Part shown: positions 1 to 3,903 of the stretch, in pieces | How the letters are laid out: each line of letters begins with the position of its first letter | How positions within the stretch are numbered: the first letter of the stretch is position 1 | NCBI GenBank assembly: GCA_019423725.1 | Contig: JAHZAW010000009.1 | Span: 108,685 to 117,540 of the forward strand | Direction of reading: 5' to 3' | Origin: Clostridiales bacterium | GTDB lineage: Bacteria > Bacillota > Clostridia > Lachnospirales > Anaerotignaceae | Length of the DNA stretch: 8,856 nucleotides | The notes under the pieces: model-generated | Databases searched by the model: none | Told to the model about the DNA's origin: nothing | Seen by the model: the letters and a program-made list of their open reading frames with translations, nothing else | Program-made: the position numbers and the translations under genes

Positions 1-177
1 AACCTTGAAATGCGTATCGATGCAGAAAACGGCGCTACAGCTGGTAAATTCGACCTTGCTAAACGTGCTAAAGCTGCTAACCTTGACGCTATCCACGACA
101 CAGTTCACGAAATGGCTAGAGACGAAGCTCGTCACGGAAAAGCTTTCGAAGGACTTTACAACAGATACTTCAAATAA
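1..177 (+). CDS. rbr: Reverse rubrerythrin, C-terminal end (partial)
   Basis: The reading frame enters from the left edge and gives 58 residues before TAA at 175-177. The translation runs from NLEMRIDAENGATAGKFDLA through HEMARDEARHGKAF and ends in NRYFK. The E-A-R-H motif is a diiron ligand pair (ExxH) of the last helix of the rubrerythrin four-helix bundle. The protein ends on this helix with no C-terminal rubredoxin domain, which fits the reverse (rubredoxin-first) rubrerythrins of clostridia. Those act as NADH-linked peroxidases in the cytoplasm and protect anaerobes from peroxide and oxygen. Codon choice (GCT, CTT, GAC, ATC, CAC) is more biased than in the other genes here, as expected for a highly expressed protein. 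The N-terminal rubredoxin part lies outside the window, so the domain order is inferred. Confidence 0.88.
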   Translation, partial: NLEMRIDAENGATAGKFDLAKRAKAANLDAIHDTVHEMARDEARHGKAFEGLYNRYFK

Positions 178-195
178 GATAAACTATAATATCAA

Positions 196-228
196 AACGG
201 GTGTACTTAGTACACCCGTTATTTTTTT
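196..228 (+). terminator. Rho-independent terminator of the rubrerythrin gene
   Basis: Perfect 11-bp stem AACGGGTGTAC / GTACACCCGTT with a 3-nt loop TTA, followed by A and seven Ts, 18 bases after the rubrerythrin stop codon. Read on the minus strand the hairpin is followed by TTTTG, so it may also stop transcription arriving from the convergent genes to the right. Confidence 0.93.
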
Positions 229-353
229 GATTATATCAGCTCTAAGGCATTTATAAAGACTTAATGACCTGCTCTATGAGATAATGAATCAAATATGCAC
301 ATACCCTTCCCTGTATCCTGGTACCAACAGCTAAAAATCATATTGCATGTTAT

Positions 354-533
354 TCATTCTTTTTTATTGCTGTCATCCTCAGGCAGTGTATGCCAGTTTT
401 CTTTCTGGTTTCCTTGGTAAAAAATACGCTTTATTTTCTCGATTATGCCATCAACAAAATAAAACCATATATTTCCGGCTGCGGCCAATATTATAAGAAA
501 GACAAGCACCATTCCTATTTGTTTAAAAATCAT
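354..533 (-). CDS. Small single-pass membrane protein, 59 residues
   Basis: I do not recognise the family. ATG at 533-531 opens a frame ending in TGA at 356-354. Its first part, MIFKQIGMVLVFLIILAAAG, continues into NIWFYF and forms one hydrophobic membrane segment (about residues 5-26). A polar, charged tail follows, rich in K, E, N and D and ending DDSNKKE. A GAGG ribosome binding site lies 6 bases before the ATG and overlaps the stop codon of the 161-residue gene, whose last base is only 8 bases upstream. Close spacing, same strand and shared Shine-Dalgarno region indicate translational coupling and one transcript. The short N-terminus before the helix gives no strong topology signal. It may be a membrane partner of the upstream protein; that is inference. 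Confidence 0.72.
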   Translation of the reverse strand: MIFKQIGMVLVFLIILAAAGNIWFYFVDGIIEKIKRIFYQGNQKENWHTLPEDDSNKKE

Positions 534-541
534 ATTTTACC

Positions 542-1027
542 TCATTTTTTAGCAAAACGATTCATAAAGAACTCTGAAAATGCAGCAAGTTCCTCTTCCT
601 GAGACACATATACATAGAGGCTTTCATCATCCAGCCAGTCATAGGCATTTATTCCTATGTAGCTTTTTTTATCGGGATAGATGATAAACGCATCCGTTGG
701 ATATTTATTTCTATAGGCCTTCAATATTTCAGAACGGCGGTAATATGCAGGATCTCCACAGCCGGAAAGGTCTGGCACTGTGGGTACTACTGCTATGGTC
801 TCCTTATCCTCATTCCAGCCTACAATAAGATTCCCTATTTTTGTTTTACTTCCGTGAACGAACCCATAGTTGAATCTGCTCACGTCCTCTGTATACCCGA
901 AAATTATTCTATATTCTCCCCCGTTTTCAACCACCTGATTAAAAAGCTCCCTCATTTTCTTAGTGTTAGCATCACTTTTTTCCATATCGACTTCGGGGCC
1001 TTTAAAAAATTTACTGAATAATCCCAT
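542..1027 (-). CDS. Soluble protein of unknown function, 161 residues
   Basis: Family not recognised. ATG at 1027 has an AGGAGGG ribosome binding site 8 bases upstream, which fixes the start. No signal peptide or membrane segment is visible. The N-terminus MGLFSKFFKG is a short amphipathic stretch, followed by a charged helix (about residues 14-35) and an alternating hydrophobic region that looks like beta-rich alpha/beta fold (residues 38-82, 112-143). A CGDPAYYRR stretch lies at 90-98 and a polar helix near the C-terminus (143-158). It is coupled to the 59-residue membrane protein downstream. Soluble proteins of this size near an Imm17-like gene are often orphan immunity proteins, but nothing in the sequence proves that. 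A dyad resembling a Fur box and a weak promoter lie upstream. Confidence 0.8.
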   Translation of the reverse strand: MGLFSKFFKGPEVDMEKSDANTKKMRELFNQVVENGGEYRIIFGYTEDVSRFNYGFVHGSKTKIGNLIVGWNEDKETIAVVPTVPDLSGCGDPAYYRRSEILKAYRNKYPTDAFIIYPDKKSYIGINAYDWLDDESLYVYVSQEEELAAFSEFFMNRFAKK

Positions 1028-1123
1028 AATTTAGTCCCTCCTAAAAATAGATAATTTTATTTTTTATGTACCGTCCGTTCCACCGAATGATGCCGCCAGA
1101 CAAACGGTTCAATATAAAAACAA

Positions 1124-1153
1124 ATTTTAAATTTTGTTTTTATTTTCTGTAAA
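1124..1153 (-). promoter_or_regulatory. Candidate promoter for the 161-residue / 59-residue gene pair
   Basis: On the minus strand TTTACA (1153-1148) is followed after 18 bases by TAAAAT (1129-1124), giving a predicted start near 1117 and a leader of about 90 bases. Each hexamer has one mismatch to consensus. It overlaps an AT-only inverted repeat (arms at 1117-1125 and 1134-1142), so chance matches are easy here. Confidence 0.35.
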
Positions 1154-1160
1154 AATAAAT

Positions 1161-1197
1161 CTGTCTGTTTATAATGCGAATCATTATAGTATGACAG
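1161..1197. promoter_or_regulatory. Nested dyad resembling a Fur/PerR-type operator
   Basis: The 19 bases at 1170-1188 (TATAATGCGAATCATTATA) match the classical Fur consensus GATAATGATAATCATTATC at 15 positions. The symmetry continues outward around the same centre (1179): CTGTC at 1161-1165 mirrors GACAG at 1193-1197. It lies between the TetR gene stop codon (1205) and the promoter region of the 161-residue gene. Alternative reading: on the minus strand it would be a hairpin with an internal loop, followed by ATTTATTTTT, and so a weak terminator for the TetR gene. It could also be an operator of the TetR protein itself. Confidence 0.45.
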
Positions 1198-1204
1198 ATC
1201 ATAG

Positions 1205-1813
1205 TTACTCTCTTAATTTTTCAAGGTATGTGACAATAGAATCGATTTGTAAGCTGATAGTCTCATCAGCAGCTTCCGGAACAAATAAAGGCAGTGTCTT
1301 TGGAATAGCCCTTCTTATTATCATTATAGTAAGGCTCATATTAGTAAAGATCCCTATTCTTCGTTTATCAGCTTTTATGCTAAAGATCTCGAGCAGTTTT
1401 GCAAAAAGAGCCCTCTGTTTCTGTCTGAATGTTTTATAGCTTTCTTCTGATAATCGTCTGAATATTAGCTGCTGTTCCTCTATAGTAAGAACAGCTATTC
1501 CGCTTTTTTCTCCATAGCAGCAGTCATAAAGAAACTTTTTTACGCCATCCCTCCAGTTGAGGCCGGGGGCATCCATTAATTTTCTGGCATGCTCTATTAT
1601 TTTGGGCTGCTGGAAATATAATGCCTCTACTATCAGATCTTCCTTGCTTGGAAAAAAGGTATAGAAAAAAGTCCTTGATATGCCCACCCTTTTATATATC
1701 TGTTCTACAGTTGTATGCTTAAATCCCTGTTTTGACATAAGTTCAAGTCCGGTGGTTATCAATTTCTCTCTTATCTGTTCTCTTTCTTCATCTGAATAGG
1801 CGACCTTAGGCAT
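1205..1813 (-). CDS. TetR/AcrR-family transcriptional regulator
   Basis: 202 residues, the usual length for the family. The start is set at the ATG at 1813 because TGGAGG lies 7 bases before it; an in-frame ATG 24 bases further upstream has no ribosome binding site. The N-terminal DNA-binding domain is clear: a helix (about 9-29), then helix-turn-helix at about 34-53 with TTVEQIYKRVGISRTFFYTF and the following FPSKEDLI, typical of TetR proteins. Residues 60-202 form the helical ligand-binding and dimer domain, which is not conserved enough to name a ligand. It lies 96 bases downstream of the Imm17-like gene and has its own predicted promoter with an AT palindrome beside it, consistent with autorepression. 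Its targets could include either neighbour; no transporter gene is adjacent. Confidence 0.92.
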   Translation of the reverse strand: MPKVAYSDEEREQIREKLITTGLELMSKQGFKHTTVEQIYKRVGISRTFFYTFFPSKEDLIVEALYFQQPKIIEHARKLMDAPGLNWRDGVKKFLYDCCYGEKSGIAVLTIEEQQLIFRRLSEESYKTFRQKQRALFAKLLEIFSIKADKRRIGIFTNMSLTIMIIRRAIPKTLPLFVPEAADETISLQIDSIVTYLEKLRE

Positions 1814-1855
1814 TGATTTTCCTCCAAATAAAAACATTTTAAAAAAATCATCTTT

Positions 1856-1899
1856 ATTTTATCATACAATAAATTACTCTTCAATATATTTTATATATT
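1856..1899 (-). promoter_or_regulatory. Candidate TetR-gene promoter with adjacent palindrome
   Basis: TTGAAG (1884-1879), a 17-bp spacer and TAAAAT (1861-1856) read towards the TetR gene, with a leader of about 35 bases. A 17-bp palindrome, AATATAT-TTT-ATATATT at 1883-1899, overlaps the upstream edge of the -35 element, where an autorepressor could bind. The palindrome is made only of A and T, so it may be chance. Confidence 0.4.
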
Positions 1900-1909
1900 T
1901 ATTCCATGC

Positions 1910-2170
1910 TCACTCTAATATCCAAAGCACTATACCGCAAATAATTATGACAATACTTAATATTGCAGATACTATCCTATAGGCTTTCTCTCCGAAATTA
2001 TGATAAATAAATGAAAGAACTCCATATGGAGTACTGCCGTTCGGATTCAGCTTCCAGTTAAAAATCGCCCCCAGCAAAAGAATACATCCTGCAGCAATAA
2101 CAAACAGCTGCCAGTTTTCAGCGATAAATGGGCTTATATTTTCCATAAAAAAAATATATAACTTATCCAT
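1910..2170 (-). CDS. Two-helix membrane protein resembling immunity protein Imm17
   Basis: 86 residues starting at ATG 2170 with AAGGAG 7 bases upstream; an internal Met9 is a less likely start. Two membrane helices are evident, at about 21-37 (QLFVIAAGCILLLGAIF) and 66-84 (VSAILSIVIIICGIVLW). Between them lie the polar stretch NWKLNPNGSTPYG and a segment around NFGEKAYR (58-65). The order helix, F-N-W and N-P, G-x-x-x-x-R, then a helix with I-I-I-C-G-I resembles Imm17, a family of small membrane immunity proteins of polymorphic toxin systems. The match is from memory of family features, not from a search. No toxin gene is in the window, so it would be an orphan immunity gene or simply a small membrane protein. 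A long AT-rich upstream region may be its leader. Confidence 0.7.
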   Translation of the reverse strand: MDKLYIFFMENISPFIAENWQLFVIAAGCILLLGAIFNWKLNPNGSTPYGVLSFIYHNFGEKAYRIVSAILSIVIIICGIVLWILE

Positions 2171-2204
2171 AAAAATTCTCCTTAAAATATTCCAAACGCA
2201 TAAA

Positions 2205-2232
2205 GTTCTATTTGTTAACGGATTTATGACAA
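2205..2232 (-). promoter_or_regulatory. Alternative close promoter for the Imm17-like gene
   Basis: TTGTCA (2232-2227), 16 bases and TAGAAC (2210-2205) read towards the gene and would give a leader of about 30 bases. The -10 element is poor (four of six). It competes with the better but more distant promoter at 2444-2472. Confidence 0.25.
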
Positions 2233-2233
2233 A

Positions 2234-2370
2234 ACCCCAGGTGATTTCTTAGATGTAAACCAGCCTGGGGTAAAATGATCGTAAAAATATATCATATGTT
2301 TTATTATCCAGCAGCATATATTATCAAACCCGATAGTTATGATGCTATGATGTTTTGATGATTTTACGAT
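2234..2370 (-). promoter_or_regulatory. Possible structured 5' leader with terminal hairpin
   Basis: In the minus-strand RNA, ATCGTAAAA pairs with TTTTACGAT over 9 bp and closes a segment of about 75 bases. Inside, a TCAT/ATGA extension follows a bulge, and AGCAT/ATGCT encloses TATC/GATA with a GGGTTT loop. Just after the closing stem comes a hairpin ACCCCAGG / CCTGGGGT (2271-2264 with 2241-2234, 22-base loop) followed by TTTTG. The layout, aptamer-like fold then terminator-like hairpin then gene, is that of a riboswitch or attenuator, but I match it to no known class and the U-tract is weak. Confidence 0.3.
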
Positions 2371-2443
2371 ATCTCAATGTCAAAACTCATTTTCGGTAAG
2401 ATTCAGTCATATTTAATTACTGAGCTGCAAATATCTTTATTAA

Positions 2444-2472
2444 ATTATAGCATGCCAGCTTTTGTACGTCTA
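2444..2472 (-). promoter_or_regulatory. Candidate promoter for the Imm17-like gene (long leader)
   Basis: TAGACG (2472-2467), a 17-bp spacer and a perfect TATAAT (2449-2444) preceded by TGC, an extended -10. Predicted start is near 2437, which leaves a leader of about 267 bases before the ATG at 2170. Confidence 0.5.
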
Positions 2473-2545
2473 TCATTATATATTTTATGTGAATAAGTCA
2501 GACCTTCGTATATTTTTGATTTACGTATTTTCCATTTTATTTATA

Positions 2546-2592
2546 TAATATAAAAAGGATACCCACTGATATATTTTCAATAAAGTATCCTT
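2546..2592 (-). terminator. Terminator-like hairpin downstream of the 80-residue gene
   Basis: On the minus strand AAGGATAC (2592-2585) pairs with GTATCCTT (2562-2555) across a 22-base loop, and the run continues TTTATATT. It is the first plausible stop for a transcript through the 80-residue gene, about 90 bases past its stop codon. The loop is long, so efficiency is uncertain. Confidence 0.5.
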
Positions 2593-2681
2593 ATCCTACT
2601 CAATATTATAATAACAAATAATAAGATCATTTTTCTCCAAGTACAGAGTACCTGTTTACGATAGACAGGAGAAATTTTTCA

Positions 2682-2924
2682 TCAGATGATTTTAATATAA
2701 TTCCAGGCATCTTCCTGGGTTTTAAATTCTTTATTCTCCCTTGTTAAATAGTAAACTGCGTCATTCCATTCATGTGCGCTGTACTTATTGGGTTCTATTT
2801 CTGGCATTATTCTTTTGACCTCATTAAAAAAACATGGCTGGCGCAGGTCAGACAAATACATACATCCAATTTTAGCCGCAATGTACTCAAGCAATCCTGT
2901 TTTCTGAAAATCCTTACTCAACAT
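2682..2924 (-). CDS. Small protein of unknown function, possibly phase-variable
   Basis: 80 residues, family not recognised. ATG at 2924 has GGAAGG 6 bases upstream. The protein is soluble, with no membrane segment or signal peptide. It reads as three short helices: residues 4-20 around LLEYIAAKIG, 33-43 around EVKRIMPEI, and 51-79 around HEWNDAVYYLTRENKEF and DAWNYIKII. Cysteines at 21 and 31 flank MYLSDLRQP. The size and helical character would suit a regulator or a small binding protein, but no motif settles this. I found no convincing promoter facing it. A strong promoter just upstream faces the other way, inside a segment flanked by inverted recombinase-type sites, so the gene is probably off in this orientation. 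It is followed by a terminator-like hairpin, which makes it likely to be the only gene on its transcript. Confidence 0.72.
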   Translation of the reverse strand: MLSKDFQKTGLLEYIAAKIGCMYLSDLRQPCFFNEVKRIMPEIEPNKYSAHEWNDAVYYLTRENKEFKTQEDAWNYIKII

Positions 2925-2949
2925 ATTACACCTTCCCTTATTATTTCAG

Positions 2950-2974
2950 CTTATGTGTATCAAGGCACATTAAG
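2950..2974. promoter_or_regulatory. Inverted repeat in the leader of the 80-residue gene
   Basis: CTTATGTG (2950-2957) and CACATTAAG (2966-2974) are inverted copies differing by one inserted base, with an 8-base spacer. The dyad sits 26-50 bases before the start codon. It could be an operator or an mRNA hairpin; the sequence does not decide. Confidence 0.35.
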
Positions 2975-2983
2975 TTCCTTATT

Positions 2984-3009
2984 TTCTCTAAATGTACACA
3001 TTTTGACAT
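2984..3009 (+). repeat. Candidate recombinase crossover site A
   Basis: A 26-bp imperfect palindrome: half-site TTCTCTAAATGT, core AC (2996-2997), then ACATTTTGACAT. The second half read on the other strand is ATGTCAAAATGT, which agrees with the first at 9 of 12 positions. The inner 14 bp (2990-3003) are perfectly symmetric around the core. Length, two-base core and the TCAAAA element in the half-site resemble crossover sites of Hin/Gin-type serine invertases. Confidence 0.5.
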
Positions 3010-3120
3010 TTCAGCATAATGGTGAAATAATAGTAATTTGTATGTATTTCATGGCTATATTTATGATTTTTAATTGATTAATATATTTGTCTGTGTTATA
3101 AAATATAAGTATCATAAGGT
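2998..3120. other. Predicted invertible DNA segment (123 bp)
   Basis: The segment between the cores of the two inverted crossover-like sites. It contains no gene and one near-consensus promoter placed at its left edge, reading right. A recombinase gene begins its stop codon 8 bases past the right-hand edge. Exchange at the AC cores would flip the promoter to read left, towards the 80-residue gene, with a predicted leader of about 155 bases, without altering the recombinase coding sequence. This is inferred from layout; only one orientation is visible. Confidence 0.45.
3003..3031 (+). promoter_or_regulatory. Near-consensus promoter inside the predicted invertible segment
   Basis: Perfect TTGACA (3003-3008), a 17-bp spacer and AATAAT (3026-3031, five of six). 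It reads rightwards, where the next gene is the recombinase on the opposite strand, so as sequenced it would make only antisense RNA. The inverted repeat ATTTCA (3008-3013) / TGAAAT (3023-3028) spans its spacer and could bind a regulator. Confidence 0.6.
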
Positions 3121-3134
3121 GTACCTTTTAATAA
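3109..3134 (-). repeat. Candidate recombinase crossover site B
   Basis: Read on the minus strand: half-site TTATTAAAAGGT, core AC (3122-3121), then ACCTTATGATAC, whose complement reads GTATCATAAGGT. The two halves agree at 9 of 12 positions. Aligned to site A in the opposite orientation, 18 of 26 positions are identical, including the core and the flanking GT and AC. All four half-sites share T at positions 2 and 4, AA at 8-9 and GT at 11-12. The site overlaps the last codons of the recombinase gene. Confidence 0.5.
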
Positions 3135-3742
3135 TTCTTTTTTTCTATCTGGCGTAATTTATGCAGATGCCTGTAAAATGTTGCTTTGCTTACATTGCAG
3201 TTTTCCAGCACATATGAAATCGATATTTTTTTATTCTCCCATTCTCTCACCAGCCATATAAAATTATCAGGCAGTTCTTTCTGCGGCCTGCCAAACCGTA
3301 CTCCTCTTGCTTTTGCTGCGGCTATTCCTTCAGCCTGTCTCTGATGTATGCTTCTTCTTTCATTTTCAGCTACAAATGAAAGTACCTGCAATACGATATC
3401 GCTTAAAAATGTGCCCATAAGATCTTTACCTCTTCGTGTATCGAGCAAAGGCATATCCAATACAACTATATCTATCCCTTTTTCTTTAGTAAGTATCCTC
3501 CACTGCTCAAGTATTTCTCCATAATTGCGTCCAAGCCTGTCAATGCTTTTCACATACAGCAGGTCGTCTTTTTTCAGCTTCCTTACAAGTTTTCTGTACT
3601 GAGGCCTATCAAAATCCTTTCCCGACTGCTTATCCATAAAAATATTGCCTGCCGGAATGGCCATTTCTTTAATCTCAAATACCTTCCTATCCTCATTTTG
3701 ATCCTCGGTGCTTACTCTGATATAGCCATAATTTTTTCCCAT
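3128..3742 (-). CDS. Serine recombinase (resolvase/invertase family)
   Basis: 204 residues. The start is placed at ATG 3742 because AAGGAGG then lies 7 bases upstream; the ATG at 3748 would leave only one base. The catalytic domain has the nucleophile in YGYIRVST (Arg9, Ser11) and the IDRLGR motif (Asp68, Arg69, Arg72). The long E helix follows, with AENERRSIHQRQAEGIAAAKARG (about 125-147) and the FGRP linker. A C-terminal helix-turn-helix occupies about 173-194 (ISISYVLENCNVSKATFYRHL). All catalytic residues are present and length is normal, so it should be active. It belongs to the small resolvase/DNA-invertase group, not the large serine integrases. No transposase or terminal inverted repeats surround it, and two inverted 26-bp crossover-like sites lie at its 3' end, so a DNA invertase flipping the adjacent promoter is the favoured role. 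Confidence 0.93.
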   Translation of the reverse strand: MGKNYGYIRVSTEDQNEDRKVFEIKEMAIPAGNIFMDKQSGKDFDRPQYRKLVRKLKKDDLLYVKSIDRLGRNYGEILEQWRILTKEKGIDIVVLDMPLLDTRRGKDLMGTFLSDIVLQVLSFVAENERRSIHQRQAEGIAAAKARGVRFGRPQKELPDNFIWLVREWENKKISISYVLENCNVSKATFYRHLHKLRQIEKKNY

Positions 3743-3774
3743 ATACATTCCTCCTTTTTTAACAAACTAAAATA

Positions 3775-3803
3775 ACTATAAGCTATTTATCTATTATTTT
3801 CAG
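3775..3803 (-). promoter_or_regulatory. Candidate promoter of the recombinase gene
   Basis: CTGAAA (3803-3798), a 17-bp spacer and TATAGT (3780-3775), with a predicted start near 3769 and a leader of about 27 bases to the ATG at 3742. It lies downstream of the strong terminator of the c-di-GMP operon, so the recombinase is likely expressed independently. Confidence 0.45.
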
Positions 3804-3851
3804 TGGCGGATCCATGTAGTATATGAATTTGCATTATGGCCCAAACTTAGT

Positions 3852-3892
3852 CAAAAAAATATTAAAAGGCAGAGGTATATCCGCTGCCTTTT
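3852..3892 (-). terminator. Terminator of the GGDEF-EAL operon
   Basis: On the minus strand AAAAGGCAG (3892-3884) pairs with CTGCCTTTT (3872-3864) over 9 bp with an 11-base loop, followed by AATATTTTTTT. It begins 12 bases after the stop codon of the 744-residue gene. Read on the plus strand the right arm runs straight into Ts (CTGCCTTTTT), so it may also work against plus-strand antisense transcription. Confidence 0.88.
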
Positions 3893-3903
3893 TCCAATAC
3901 TGT

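Larger units (their letters stand above)
2171..2681. other. 511-bp region without a gene
   Basis: No open frame here has a credible start and ribosome binding site on either strand. What it holds, in minus-strand order from the right: an AT-rich stretch after the 80-residue gene, a terminator-like hairpin (2555-2592), a promoter (2472-2444), a 9-bp inverted repeat around a folded segment (about 2278-2370), a second hairpin (2271-2234) and the Imm17-like ribosome binding site. The segment 2473-2545 shows nothing beyond AT-rich sequence. Confidence 0.6.

Noticed and set aside
1814..1837. TetR gene starting 8 codons earlier at 1837
   Set aside because: No ribosome binding site precedes that ATG, whereas TGGAGG lies correctly before the ATG at 1813, and MPKVAYSDEER is a normal TetR start.
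2632..2679. Hairpin TTTCTCC/GGAGAAA followed by TTTTT on the plus strand as a terminator
   Set aside because: The loop is 29 bases and no plus-strand gene lies upstream to be terminated.
2772..3077. Plus-strand 101-residue open frame across the 80-residue gene and the switch
   Set aside because: No ribosome binding site, composition of an antisense shadow, and it crosses the predicted invertible segment and a strong promoter.
2171..3127. c-di-GMP riboswitch (class I or II) or other known riboswitch
   Set aside because: I looked for the conserved cores because of the c-di-GMP genes and found none in any leader of the window.
3128..3742. Serine recombinase as part of a transposon or IS element
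   Set aside because: No transposase, no IS607-type partner gene and no terminal inverted repeats or target duplications are visible around it; the inverted sites flank only a promoter segment.
3743..3748. Recombinase gene starting at 3748
   Set aside because: The AAGGAGG would end one base before this ATG, too close; the ATG at 3742 has proper spacing.
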